From Actinomadura coerulea (GTDB lineage Bacteria; Actinomycetota; Actinomycetes; Streptosporangiales; Streptosporangiaceae): a stretch of DNA of 64,000 nucleotides. Below the pieces are notes generated by a model. It did no database searches and was not told the DNA's origin. It worked only from the letters and a program-made list of their open reading frames with translations. Shown in pieces: positions 35,170 through 45,136 of the stretch (positions are counted from its first letter, which is position 1; the number at the start of each line of letters is the position of its first letter). The DNA is taken from NCBI RefSeq assembly GCF_014208105.1, contig NZ_JACHMQ010000001.1, forward strand, positions 4,898,001 through 4,962,000, read 5' to 3'. The position numbers and the translations under genes are program-made.

Positions 35170-36426
35170 TCACGACCCGATGCGCCAGGAGTGCAGGTAG
35201 TCCTCCTGGTCCGGGGTCAGCAGGTCGATGGAGACCGACATCGAGGCCAGCTTGAGCCGCGCGACCTCCGTGTCGATCTCCTTGGGCACGTCGTGGACGG
35301 CCGGGGACAGCGACGCGTGGGACGTGGCGAGCCACGCGCACGTGAGGGCCTGGTCGGCGAACGACATGTCCATCACGGCCGCCGGATGCCCCTCGGCGGC
35401 GGCGAGATTGACCAGACGGCCCTCCGCGAGCAGGACCAGGCGCCGCCCGTCGGCCAGCACGTACTCGTCGGTCTGCGGCCGGATCCCGTGGTGCACCTCC
35501 ACGGCCATGTCGCTGAGGGCCCGCACGTCGATCTCGACGTCGAAGTGCCCGGAGTTCGCGAGGATGGCCCCGTCCTTCATCACGGCGAGATGGTCGGCGT
35601 TCACGACGTCGCGGTTCCCGGTGACCGTGATGAAGACGTCGCCCTCCACGGCCGCCCGGGCCATGGGCTGGACGGCGAAACCCTGCATGGTCGCGTCCAG
35701 CGCCTTCACCGGGTCGATCTCCGTGACGACGACGCGCGCGCCGAGGCCCCGCGCGCGCTCGGCGAGCCCGCGCCCGCAGTAGCCGAAACCGGCGACGACC
35801 ACGGTCTTGCCTGCGAGGAGCGTGTTGGTCGCACGCACGATCCCGTCGAGCGTCGACTGGCCCGTCCCGTACCGGTTGTCGAACATGTGCTTGGTGTCGG
35901 TGTCGTTCACCGCGACCACGGGGAACTTCAGCGCGCCCTCGCGGGCCATCTGGTGGAGCCGGATGACGCCCGTCGTCGTCTGCTCGCACCCCGCCTTCAC
36001 GGTGCCGAGCAGATCCGTCCGGTCGGTGTGCAGGGTGTTGACCAGGTCGCACCCGTCGTCCAGGACGAAGTCGGGCTCGGTCTCCAGCGCCTGGTGGATG
36101 TGCGCGTAGTACCCCTCGCGGTCGGTGCCCGCCCGCGCGAACACCTCGGCCCCGTACTCCTCCACGAGCGCCGCGGCGGTGTCGTCCTGCGTCGACAGCG
36201 GATTGGACGCCGCCAGCGCCACGCTGGCACCGCCCGCCTGGAGGGTGCGGATGAGCCCGGCGGTCTCGGTCGTGATGTGCATGCACGCCGCGACCCTCAA
36301 CCCGTCCAGCGGCCGCTCGGCGGCGAACCGCTCCCGGATCTGCCGCAGCACCGGCATGCTCCGATCCGCCCACTCGATCCGCTTGACGCCCTCGAACGCC
36401 AACGACCGATCCGCGATATCGCTCAT
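35170..36426 (-). CDS. short-type S-adenosylhomocysteine hydrolase-like protein (archaeal/Thermotoga class)
   Basis: This is a 418-residue AhcY-family enzyme, about 58 residues shorter than the canonical one encoded just upstream at 36721-38151. Conserved features: CMHITTETAGLIRTLQ, LDDGCDLVNTLHTDR, GCEQTTTGVIRLHQ, VNDTDTKHMFDNRYGTGQST and the NAD loop VVAGFGYCGRGLAERARGLG. Compared with the canonical copy it lacks the 40-residue insertion after LDDG, has Thr where the catalytic-site Cys sits (NRYGTG versus NKYGCR), and lacks the C-terminal KPDHYRY tail that completes the neighbouring subunit's NAD site. Archaeal relatives hydrolyse S-inosylhomocysteine. ATG at 36426 with GAGGG upstream; GTG 36432 is an alternative. 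Confidence 0.88.
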   Translation of the reverse strand: MSDIADRSLAFEGVKRIEWADRSMPVLRQIRERFAAERPLDGLRVAACMHITTETAGLIRTLQAGGASVALAASNPLSTQDDTAAALVEEYGAEVFARAGTDREGYYAHIHQALETEPDFVLDDGCDLVNTLHTDRTDLLGTVKAGCEQTTTGVIRLHQMAREGALKFPVVAVNDTDTKHMFDNRYGTGQSTLDGIVRATNTLLAGKTVVVAGFGYCGRGLAERARGLGARVVVTEIDPVKALDATMQGFAVQPMARAAVEGDVFITVTGNRDVVNADHLAVMKDGAILANSGHFDVEIDVRALSDMAVEVHHGIRPQTDEYVLADGRRLVLLAEGRLVNLAAAEGHPAAVMDMSFADQALTCAWLATSHASLSPAVHDVPKEIDTEVARLKLASMSVSIDLLTPDQEDYLHSWRIGS

Positions 36427-36447
36427 CAACACACCCTCACGAAGTAG

Positions 36448-36478
36448 CTGCCGGACGGGAAGAACCCCCGTCCGGCAG
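36448..36478 (-). promoter_or_regulatory. 12-bp hairpin in the leader of SAH hydrolase 2
   Basis: CTGCCGGACGGG pairs with CCCGTCCGGCAG around a 7-base loop, ending 22 bp upstream of the short SAH hydrolase start and just before its ribosome-binding site. It has no T-run on the minus strand but has TTTTA on its upstream side. It may end the ahcY transcript or shield the start of the next gene. Confidence 0.55.
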
Positions 36479-36506
36479 CCCTAAAACACGCCCACTCTCC
36501 AGCCGG

Positions 36507-36662
36507 TGCCAGCGATCGCCGTGTCGCAGCGACCTCAGCCACCACCGCCACCCCGCAACAACCTCAATGGCTGCGATCGCGTCCGAAGGCAGATTCGAGC
36601 GAAGCAAGAACCTGATCGCGCAGCGAGCCGCAAGGCGAGCCGAAGCGATGCCAGCGATCGCC
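36507..36662. repeat. degenerate GCGATCGC-type repeats between the two SAH hydrolase genes
   Basis: A 14-mer TGCCAGCGATCGCC occurs at 36507-36520 and again at 36649-36662, with related GGCTGCGATCGCG at 36569-36581 and CCTGATCGCGCAGCG at 36611-36625 between. The block fills most of the 294-bp gap. These could be operator copies or remnants of a dispersed repeat. Confidence 0.5.
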
Positions 36663-36720
36663 CGCTTTTATCGACGATGGAGGGCCGCCAGGCCCGAAGA
36701 AGGAGAGAAAAGCAGAAAAC

Positions 36721-38151
<1,431 letters not shown>

Positions 38152-38282
38152 GCTTTCGTTGCTCCCTTGGTCATGTGCGCGCCGTCGGGTACGCGAGGTC
38201 GTGACGGGCGAGTGCACGGCCGCGTCAACGGGGGCGAGTCTACGGGCGGCGAGCACCCCGAAGCACGGTCGAAGAGGACTTC

Positions 38283-38303
38283 CTGACACTGATTTGTCAG
38301 AAT
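38283..38303 (+). promoter_or_regulatory. dyad and -10-like element before the MerR gene
   Basis: CTGACA (38283-38288) and TGTCAG (38295-38300) form a 6-bp dyad with 6-bp spacer; it partly overlaps CAGAAT (38298-38303), a good -10 match placed 7 bp before the ATG. This implies a leaderless mRNA and an autoregulatory operator. Confidence 0.45.
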
Positions 38304-38310
38304 TGGCGCC

Positions 38311-38667
38311 ATGCGTATCACGGAGGCCGCCCGGCGGCTCGGCACCTCGCCCCGGATGCTCCGCTACCGCGAGGCCCTCGGGCTCCTGCCCGTCACCCGC
38401 GAGACCGCCCTCGCCAGGCCCGGAGGCGGCCACCGCCGTTTCGGGGAGGCCGAACTGCGCGCGGTCGCGCTGGCCCTGGCCCTGGAGAAGCGCTACGACA
38501 TCGGCCCCGCCGAACTGGCCTTCGGCCTGAGAGTCCTGGCCGAGCCCCAGGTCCAGGCCCACGTCCGCGAACTGGGCGAACGCATAGGCCGCCTCTCCGC
38601 CCCACCCACCCGAGCCCTGGACTTCGAGAAGGAAAAGGCCCTGCGCCTCCTCCGCAGGCGCCCATGA
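38311..38667 (+). CDS. MerR-family regulator without ligand domain
   Basis: This 118-residue protein has the MerR winged helix RITEAARRLGTSPRMLRYRE ALGLLPV (residues 2-28) and GGGHRRFGEAELRAVALALA (38-58), followed by a short dimerisation helix and a basic end. No Cys-rich or drug-binding C-terminal domain is present. ATG immediately follows a -10-like element, so translation is probably leaderless. It diverges from ahcY, so control of the methylation-cycle gene is possible. Confidence 0.85.
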   Translation: MRITEAARRLGTSPRMLRYREALGLLPVTRETALARPGGGHRRFGEAELRAVALALALEKRYDIGPAELAFGLRVLAEPQVQAHVRELGERIGRLSAPPTRALDFEKEKALRLLRRRP

Positions 38668-38674
38668 GGGCGTC

Positions 38675-39346
38675 TCAGCTCGCGCTTTCTCCGGGGACTA
38701 CTACGCCGGATTCGTAGGCGAGCATGACCGCTTGGGCGCGGTCGCGGAGGCCCAGTTTGGTGAAGACGCGCGCCACGTGCGTCTTCACCGTGTGCTCGCT
38801 GACGAAGAGGCGCTGCGCGATCTCGCCGTTGGACAGCCCGCCCGCGATCAGGACGAGCACCTCGGTCTCGCGGGCGGTCAGCGTCGACAGCTCCGACGGC
38901 GCCTGCGGGCGGTTGCGCCGCTGCTTGGTGAACTCGCGGATGAGCCGTCCCGTGACCTGCGGGGCCAGCAGGGAGTCGCCGCGCGCCACCACCCGGACCG
39001 CCGAGACCAGCTCGTCGGCGGTCGCGTCCTTCAGCAGGAAGCCGCTGGCGCCGACGGCGAGCGCGTCGTAGACGTACTCGTCGACGTCGAACGTGGTGAG
39101 CACCAGCACCCGGACCTCCTCCGAGCCGGGCAGCGCGAGGATGCGGCGGGTGGCCTCGATGCCGTCCATGCCGGGCATCCGGATGTCCATCACGACGACG
39201 TCGGGGCGGCGGCGCTCGGCGAGCGCGACGGCCTCGCGGCCGTCCCCGGCCTCGCCGATCACGGTGATGTCGTCCTGGGCGGCGAGCAGGGCGGCGAACC
39301 CGGCCCGCACGATCGTCTGGTCATCGACGATCATCACGTTGATCAC
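38675..39346 (-). CDS. NarL-family response regulator of a two-component pair
   Basis: This 223-residue regulator has the receiver INVMIVDDQTIVRAGFAALL with Asp54 in VVMDIRMPGMDG, LTTFDVDEYVYDALAVGASG and FLLKDAT. The LuxR helix-turn-helix is LTARETEVLVLIAGGLSNGE and VSEHTVKTHVARVFTKLGL. Its GTG lies 33 bp downstream of the kinase gene, so they form one operon and almost certainly one signalling pair. Confidence 0.94.
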   Translation of the reverse strand: MINVMIVDDQTIVRAGFAALLAAQDDITVIGEAGDGREAVALAERRRPDVVVMDIRMPGMDGIEATRRILALPGSEEVRVLVLTTFDVDEYVYDALAVGASGFLLKDATADELVSAVRVVARGDSLLAPQVTGRLIREFTKQRRNRPQAPSELSTLTARETEVLVLIAGGLSNGEIAQRLFVSEHTVKTHVARVFTKLGLRDRAQAVMLAYESGVVVPGESAS

Positions 39347-39379
39347 AGCGCCCGCCCCGGGGGCGGGGGGACGACAGGG

Positions 39380-40930
39380 TCAGGGGCGGCCGGGCGGCGC
39401 CTGCGAACCGTGTCCACGGATGGAATTCCCCTCACTCGTCACCGGAAGCTCGGCCTCCACCAGGAACCCGCCCTGGGTGGCCGGGCCGGCGGAGAACCGC
39501 CCGCCCAGCATGGTCGCACGTTCCCGCATCCCCACGAGGCCGTGTCCGCCACCCGATCCGGACGTCTCCAGGCGGGTGCGGCCGTCGTCCGCCGGGGCCG
39601 GGCCCGCGGAGCTCGGTCCACCTGTACGCGCGCCGGGATCGCGGGGGTTCAGGACCTGGGTGGCCGCGGAGGCGCCGCCGTCCTGGACGCGGACCGCGAG
39701 CCGGTCGGGCAGGAACGTCAGGTCGACGCGGACGCCGGCGCCGGGCGCGTGCCGCCGCGCGTTGGTCAGCGCCTCCTGGACGATCCGGTACGCCGACAGC
39801 TCCACCGTGGTGGACAGGGCGCGCGGGTCGCCGTGCACGTTGAGGTCGACATGGCCGCCGGCGCCGCGGTGCTGCTCGATCAGGTCGGGTAGCCGGTCCA
39901 GGCGCGGCTGCGGGGAGTTCGCCGCCTCCGGTTCGGGCGTGGCGTCGGCGCGCAGCACGCTGAGCAGCCGCCGCATCTCCACCAGCGCCTCCCGCGCCGT
40001 CTTGGCGATCTCGGTGTAGCCGGCGCGGGCCTCGGGCGAGAGGCTGTCCATCGTGTACGGGGCCGTCTCCGCCTGGACGGCGATCATGGAGACGGAGTGC
40101 GCGACGACGTCGTGCAGCTCCCGCGCGATGCGGGCCCGCTCGCGCATGACGGCCTGCTCCCGCTGGACGGCGGTGAGCCGGGTGAGGGTCTCGTTGGTGC
40201 GCTCGGCGGCCTCGGCCTCCGTCCGGCCGGCGGACTCCACGACGCGCCGCGCGTCCCCGAGCCCGATGGCGGCGAGGACCGCGACGATCGGCGCCGGCCA
40301 GGGGATGTCGTCGAGCGTGCCCGTCGCGAGGTAGACGACCCCGAGGGCGGCGACGCTGCCGACCGCGAGGACGCCGGTGGACTGGCGGGGCAGCCGCCGT
40401 CCCAGCGCGTACAGCGTGTAGAGGGCCGAGAAGCTGGTCGTGACCAGCAGGATCTGCCCGGTGAGCAGGCCGGCCGCGACCGCGCTGAGCACGACCGCCG
40501 CGACGGCGCGCAGGTTCTCCCGGCGCCACACCAGCGGGAACGTCGCCGCGACCGCGAACCCGCCCGCCAGGCTGACCGGGGAGTCGACGCGCGGCGCCAG
40601 CTCCGCCAGCGCCGCGATCGTCAGGGCGAGTCCGGTGAGCGGCGCGAAGTACCAGGCTCCGACGACCTCCCGCCACGTGTTGATCCAGCGGGGCAGCGGC
40701 GCCGTCTGCCCGGGCCCGGCCCCGGGGCCGCGCCCCGCGCCGCCGTTCAGCCGGGCGCCGAGCCTGGTCGCCAGCGGCCGCAGGAGCGTGCCGATGCCGG
40801 TGAGGATCCACAGCAGCAGTTGCCCGACCCCCGCCACGATCCGGCCGGACAGCCGCCACGCGTGGTGCGCGACGGCTGGGCCGAACCCCGCGGGGCCGGG
40901 TCCGGTCCGGGCCTTGTCATCGGTGGTCAC
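39380..40930 (-). CDS. sensor histidine kinase, DesK/HisKA_3 type
   Basis: This is a 516-residue kinase. A 90-residue cytosolic leader with one hydrophobic stretch is followed by about five membrane helices (residues 95-225). HisKA_3 dimerisation text RERARIARELHDVVAHSVSM holds phospho-acceptor His273; the ATPase domain contains VQEALTNARRHAPG and, after a low-complexity insert (about 420-470, Gly/Ser/Pro-rich), GGHGLVGMRERATMLGG. It has no extracellular domain of size, so it likely senses the membrane itself. Start GTG at 40930 directly follows GAGGG, so spacing is short. Confidence 0.92.
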   Translation of the reverse strand: MTTDDKARTGPGPAGFGPAVAHHAWRLSGRIVAGVGQLLLWILTGIGTLLRPLATRLGARLNGGAGRGPGAGPGQTAPLPRWINTWREVVGAWYFAPLTGLALTIAALAELAPRVDSPVSLAGGFAVAATFPLVWRRENLRAVAAVVLSAVAAGLLTGQILLVTTSFSALYTLYALGRRLPRQSTGVLAVGSVAALGVVYLATGTLDDIPWPAPIVAVLAAIGLGDARRVVESAGRTEAEAAERTNETLTRLTAVQREQAVMRERARIARELHDVVAHSVSMIAVQAETAPYTMDSLSPEARAGYTEIAKTAREALVEMRRLLSVLRADATPEPEAANSPQPRLDRLPDLIEQHRGAGGHVDLNVHGDPRALSTTVELSAYRIVQEALTNARRHAPGAGVRVDLTFLPDRLAVRVQDGGASAATQVLNPRDPGARTGGPSSAGPAPADDGRTRLETSGSGGGHGLVGMRERATMLGGRFSAGPATQGGFLVEAELPVTSEGNSIRGHGSQAPPGRP

Positions 40931-41324
40931 CCCTCAATACTGACCGCTGAGGCGGGCGGTGGCCTCACCGTGCGGGTGTATGCGGATCGCGGGGATCCGC
41001 CTGGAGTACCAGCCGCGATCCCTCCTTGAGGGGGACGTGCGGACGAGCGCCGCGAACGTAGTGTCTTAATCGTGACCGCGACGGTGGCCATCGCCGACGT
41101 AGGGGGTTCGGCGGGGCCGCCGCGGTCACACCAGAACCGCCCGGTTTCAGGGGTCCGGGCGGGGAGGCATGGGAAAGCACCTCGCCGGACGGCCGCGGCT
41201 CGCCTCCTCGGAGGCACTCGCCGGTCTCGCCTGGGCTGGGGTTCGGCCGGCGCCTGCGGCGGCCGCCCGGCGAGGGGTCCCGTGCCCGCGCGGCGCGTTG
41301 GACGGACCGCGCGGAGCGTCCCGG
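40931..41324. other. 394-bp gap upstream of the kinase gene
   Basis: Both flanking genes are on the minus strand, so this must contain the promoter of the two-component operon. A plus-strand frame begins at GTG 41072 but is Arg/Pro/Gly-rich and unlike a gene. A GC-rich dyad CCGCCCGG / CCGGGCGG-like lies near 41139-41163. I see no terminator with a T-run after the transporter. Confidence 0.4.
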
Positions 41325-42284
41325 TCAGGAGGACGCGGGCGTCTCTGGCTGCGCCTCCACGGCGTGCGCGCGGGAGGCCTCGTCGAGCGCCGGCTCCAGG
41401 TAGATGAGCTTCGCCTCCGGGATCTGCGCCCGGACCCTCGCCTCCGCCGCGTCGATCCCGCGGGCCACGTCGGCGGCGGTGTCGTCGTGGTTGACGGCGA
41501 TCTTCGCGGCGATGAGCAGCTCGTCCGGGCCCATGTACTCGGTCCTGATGTGGATGAGGTGGTCGACCTCGTCCACCGACTCCAGCGCCTCGATGATCCG
41601 CCGCTCGGTCTGCGGGTCGACGCCCTCGCCGATCAGCAGGCTCTTGGTCTCGATCGCCAGGATCGTCGCGACCACGCCGAGCAGCAGGCCGATCGCCACG
41701 GTGCCGACGCCGTCCCAGACGCCGTCGCCGGTGGCCACCGCCATGGAGACGCCGAACAGGGCGAGGAACAGGCCGACGAGGGCGGCGAGGTCCTCCAGCA
41801 GCACCACCGGGAGTTCGGGGGCCTTCGCGCGCCGGATGAACGCCCACCACGACTGCTCGCCGCGGACCTCGTTCGACTCCTTGATCGCCGTGCGGAACGA
41901 GAACGACTCCAGGCCGATCGCGATGATCAGTACCGCGAACGCCCAGATCGGGGACTTGACCTCCTCCGGGTGGGAGATCTTGTGGTAGCCCTCGTAGAGC
42001 GAGAACGCCGCACCTACGGTGAACAGGACGACCGCGACCACGAACGCGTAGAAGTAGCGTTCGCGCCCGTACCCGAAGGGGTGCTGGGGGGTCCGGTCCC
42101 GTTCGGACCGCTTGCGGCCGAGCAGCAGCAGCCCCTGGTTCCCGGAGTCGGCCACCGAGTGGATCGACTCCGCCAGCATCGACGACGAACCGGTGAACGC
42201 GAACGCGACGGCCTTCGACGCCGCGATCCCGAGGTTGGCGGCCAACGCGGCGACGATGGCCTTCGTTCCACCCTCAGCACTCAT
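41325..42284 (-). CDS. cation diffusion facilitator family transporter
   Basis: This 319-residue protein exports divalent cations (Zn, Fe, Mn or Co) by proton exchange. Typical marks are STRUCTURE-like SSSMLAESIHSVADSGNQGL (metal ligands His and Asp in helix II), HPFGYGRERYFYAF, and helix V text DLAALVGLFLALFGV. A C-terminal cytosolic domain (residues 215-305) includes VDEVDHLIHIRTEYMGPDEL. It is of the long-loop type with SPIWAFAVLIIAIGLESFSF. ATG at 42284 touches the stop of the upstream SIS gene (no gap). Confidence 0.93.
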   Translation of the reverse strand: MSAEGGTKAIVAALAANLGIAASKAVAFAFTGSSSMLAESIHSVADSGNQGLLLLGRKRSERDRTPQHPFGYGRERYFYAFVVAVVLFTVGAAFSLYEGYHKISHPEEVKSPIWAFAVLIIAIGLESFSFRTAIKESNEVRGEQSWWAFIRRAKAPELPVVLLEDLAALVGLFLALFGVSMAVATGDGVWDGVGTVAIGLLLGVVATILAIETKSLLIGEGVDPQTERRIIEALESVDEVDHLIHIRTEYMGPDELLIAAKIAVNHDDTAADVARGIDAAEARVRAQIPEAKLIYLEPALDEASRAHAVEAQPETPASS

Positions 42285-43424
42285 TTACGCAATCCTCGCT
42301 CTGAGCTCTTGAACGGCAGGCTCGGACGCAGGGTCCACGCCGAGCGCGATAGCCAAGTAAACCGTGACATAGTCGACCAACGCGATCAGCGACGCGACTC
42401 TCTCCAGCGGATGGTCGCCCTCCGCCCGCATCTCGGTGACCGCCACGCCCCTGTCGCGGGCCAGCGCGGCGGACGCCTCGGCCCGCCTCCGCACCCGCGG
42501 ATGCTCCCCCGCGTCCCGCAGGAGGACCAGGTGCAGGCCGTGCTCCGGCTCGTCCAGCCGGTCGCGGAAGAAGTCGTCCGGGTCGGCCGGGGAGCCGGCC
42601 CGCGCGAAGAACCCGTCGAACACCGCGACCTGGTTGCGGCCGGCCTCCGGAAGCTCCCCGAACACCGCCGGGTACTTGGCGTTCTCGTTGAGCTGGCAGC
42701 ACATCCGGTACGCCGCCGCGACGGACGGGTCGGAGGCGCCCCACACCAGCGGCACGTCGCCCGCCAGGTCGAGCGCGAGGCGCTTGGCCGGGTTGACGAA
42801 CGGCTCGCTGGACGGGCGGCACCGGTGCGCGACGTCCTCCAGCAGCACCGCCGTGGACTCCAGCACGGCGTCGGGGACGTCCGCCAGCCGCAGCGCCCGC
42901 GCGGCCAGGACGAGCGGGATCGTCAGGCCCCACAGCGTGGAGCGCGGCCGCCCGGCGGACCGGACGGGGACGAAGACGCCCCGGCTCCTGCCGGCGAGGT
43001 CCGCCAGCGGCGAGTCCTCCCCGCCGACGGCCAGCAGGCGGCAGCCGCGCCGGGCGGCCTCCGCGGCGACCTCCAGCGTCTCCTCGGCGGCTCCCGAGGA
43101 CGAGACCGCGACGACCAGGTCGGCCGCGCCCGCCCAGCCGGGGAGCCGGGGACCGCGCACCGTCGAGATCGGGACGGCGCAGCCCGTGCCGCACACCGCC
43201 GCGAGCACGTCGCCGGGCACCGCGCCGGAGCCGGTGCCGACGACCACGACCGCGCGGGGCCGGCCGTCCTCGGCCAGGCCGGCGACGCCGGCCTCCGCCG
43301 CCGCCCGCCGCGACTCGCGCACCTGGGCCGCCGACGAGGCGACCTGCCGGAGCATCCCGCCGGGATCCGCCGCCTCGGCCGCCTCCGCGCTCTCCAGCCG
43401 CGAGGGGTCGAGGGAGACGCTCAC
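42285..43424 (-). CDS. SIS-domain phosphosugar isomerase (glucose/mannose-6-phosphate isomerase-like)
   Basis: This is a 379-residue protein with two SIS lobes: VVVVGTGSGAVPGDVLAAV, VVAVSSSGAAEETLEV in the first and PLVWGASDPSVAAAYRMCCQ, LNENAKYPAVFGELPEAGRN in the second. The C-terminal text matches the bacterial PGI/PMI C-terminal domain (SLIALVDYVTVYLAIALGVD). It probably interconverts fructose-6-P with mannose-6-P or glucose-6-P and so feeds the phosphomannomutase encoded upstream. GTG at 43424 overlaps the Trm112-like stop (GTGA). Confidence 0.88.
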   Translation of the reverse strand: MSVSLDPSRLESAEAAEAADPGGMLRQVASSAAQVRESRRAAAEAGVAGLAEDGRPRAVVVVGTGSGAVPGDVLAAVCGTGCAVPISTVRGPRLPGWAGAADLVVAVSSSGAAEETLEVAAEAARRGCRLLAVGGEDSPLADLAGRSRGVFVPVRSAGRPRSTLWGLTIPLVLAARALRLADVPDAVLESTAVLLEDVAHRCRPSSEPFVNPAKRLALDLAGDVPLVWGASDPSVAAAYRMCCQLNENAKYPAVFGELPEAGRNQVAVFDGFFARAGSPADPDDFFRDRLDEPEHGLHLVLLRDAGEHPRVRRRAEASAALARDRGVAVTEMRAEGDHPLERVASLIALVDYVTVYLAIALGVDPASEPAVQELRARIA

Positions 43425-43603
43425 GGGGCGGGGGTCCTGGCCTCGTCCACCAGGAGGACCGGGATGTCGTCGCGCACCGGGTAGGCGTAGCCGCAGGAGC
43501 CGGTGCACACGAGCTCGTCGGCCTCCTGGTCGGCGCGCAGGTCGCCGCCGCAGTTGGGGCAGGCCAGGATCTCCAGGAGCCAGGAGTCCAGCTTCATCGT
43601 CAT
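43421..43603 (-). CDS. Trm112-family zinc-ribbon protein
   Basis: This is a 60-residue protein with a four-Cys zinc ribbon (Cys15, 18, 33, 37: LEILACPNCGGDLR and ELVCTGSCGYAYPVRDDIPV). Trm112 proteins activate methyltransferases in archaea and eukaryotes; the bacterial versions are little studied. It is translationally coupled with the SIS gene and near the SAH hydrolases, which remove the product of methyltransferases. Confidence 0.92.
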   Translation of the reverse strand: MTMKLDSWLLEILACPNCGGDLRADQEADELVCTGSCGYAYPVRDDIPVLLVDEARTPAP

Positions 43604-43645
43604 GGCAGCGTCACTTCTCCCTTGCAGTCACTTTTCCCGGCCCGG

Positions 43646-45001
43646 TCACTTCTCTCTGACCAGGGCCAGGACCTCGTCGCGGATCGCCGCCATGGTGTCC
43701 TCGTCGCCGGCCTCGGCGTTCAGGCGCAGCAGCGGTTCGGTGTTGGACGGCCGCAGGTTGAACCACCACCCCGCGGCGTCGTCGCGGACGGTCAGCCCGT
43801 CCAGCTCGTCGACCTCGACGCCCGGCCGCGCGGCGAAGGCGTCCCTGACCTTCGCGGCGGCCGCGGCCTGGTCGTCGACCTCGCTGTTGATCTCACCCGA
43901 CGCGGCGTAGCGGGTGTACTCGCCGAGCAGGTCCGACAGCGGCCCGTCCTGCTGCCCGAGGGCGGCGAGGACGTGCATCGCCGCCAGCATGCCGGAGTCG
44001 GCGAACCAGAAGTCGCGGAAGTAGAAGTGCGCCGAGTGCTCGCCGCCGAACACCGCGCCGGTCTCGGCCATCGTCTGCTTGATGAACGAGTGCCCGACCC
44101 GCGTCCGGACCGGCGTCCCGCCGTACTCGGCGATGATCTCCGGCACGGCCTTGGAGGTGATCAGGTTGTGCACGATCGAGGAGCCCGGGTGCTTGGCCAG
44201 CTCCCGGGTCGCCACCAGCGCCGTGATCGCCGACGGGGAGACGATCTCGCCGCGTTCGTCCACCACGAAGCAGCGGTCGGCGTCGCCGTCGAAGGCGAGG
44301 CCGATGTCGGCGCCGGTCTCGCGGACCTTGGCCTGGAGGTCGCGCAGGTTCTCCGGCTCGATCGGGTTGGCCTCGTGGTTGGGGAAGGTGCCGTCCAGCT
44401 CGAAGTACATCGGGACCAGGTCGATCGGCAGGCCCTCGAACACCGACGGGACGGTGTGGCCGCCCATGCCGTTGCCCGCGTCCACGACGACCTTGAGCGG
44501 GCGGATGGACGACAGGTCGACCAGCGTCTTGAGGTGGTCGGCGTAGCCCTTGAGGATGTCGCGCCGCGTCACCGTGCCCGGTTCGCCGTCGTAGGCGGGG
44601 ACGCCGTTCTCGATCATTTCGCGGATCTCGCCGAGGCCGGTGTCGCGGCCGACGGGCCGGGCGCCGGCGCGGCACAGCTTCAGCCCGTTGTACCGGGCCG
44701 GGTTGTGGCTGGCGGTGAACATGGCGCCGGGCAGGTCGAGGCTGCCGCTGGCGTAGTAGAGCATGTCCGTGGAGCCGAGCCCCGCCTCGATGACGTCCGC
44801 GCCCTGGGACGTGGCGCCGCGCGCGAAGGCCTCGGCGAGCGGAACCGACGACTCCCGCATGTCGTGGGCGGTGACGATCGCGTCGGCCCCGGTGACGCGG
44901 ACGAACGCCGCGCCGGCCGCCTCGGCGGTCGCGGGGTCGAGCTCGTCCGGCACCACGCCGCGGATGTCGTACGCCTTGAAGATCTTGGCGAGGTCGCCCA
45001 C
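43646..45001 (-). CDS. manB: phosphomannomutase/phosphoglucomutase
   Basis: This 451-residue alpha-D-phosphohexomutase converts mannose-6-P to mannose-1-P (and probably glucose phosphates). The active-site phosphoserine is Ser98 in FTASHNPARYNG; the metal loop is AFDGDADRCF; the sugar loop is FGGEHSAHFYFRD; the phosphate-binding domain has RPSNTEPLLRLNAEA. Start GTG at 45001. It lies with the SIS isomerase, and a GDP-mannose pyrophosphorylase-type gene is at 61896. Confidence 0.94.
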   Translation of the reverse strand: MGDLAKIFKAYDIRGVVPDELDPATAEAAGAAFVRVTGADAIVTAHDMRESSVPLAEAFARGATSQGADVIEAGLGSTDMLYYASGSLDLPGAMFTASHNPARYNGLKLCRAGARPVGRDTGLGEIREMIENGVPAYDGEPGTVTRRDILKGYADHLKTLVDLSSIRPLKVVVDAGNGMGGHTVPSVFEGLPIDLVPMYFELDGTFPNHEANPIEPENLRDLQAKVRETGADIGLAFDGDADRCFVVDERGEIVSPSAITALVATRELAKHPGSSIVHNLITSKAVPEIIAEYGGTPVRTRVGHSFIKQTMAETGAVFGGEHSAHFYFRDFWFADSGMLAAMHVLAALGQQDGPLSDLLGEYTRYAASGEINSEVDDQAAAAAKVRDAFAARPGVEVDELDGLTVRDDAAGWWFNLRPSNTEPLLRLNAEAGDEDTMAAIRDEVLALVREK

Positions 45002-45136
45002 TCCTGCTCCCTGTCCGAAGAACCGTGCGCGGAAAACGGCAGGCTCACGAGCCTACCGGGAAGGGCGGGCGCGACCCGCCGCGGCGTCGGACCGGGGATC
45101 GGGGCCGGGAGGACCGGGTCGGGGCGGGCCCCGCCG

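Noticed and set aside
38152..38310. S-adenosylhomocysteine riboswitch upstream of ahcY
   Set aside because: The gap lacks the conserved helices and the GAGG.GC / GCUC-type pairs I would expect; nothing pairs as required.
41072..41407. A GTG-started frame in the gap before the two-component operon
   Set aside because: It is Arg/Pro-rich, has no RBS and runs antisense into the transporter gene.
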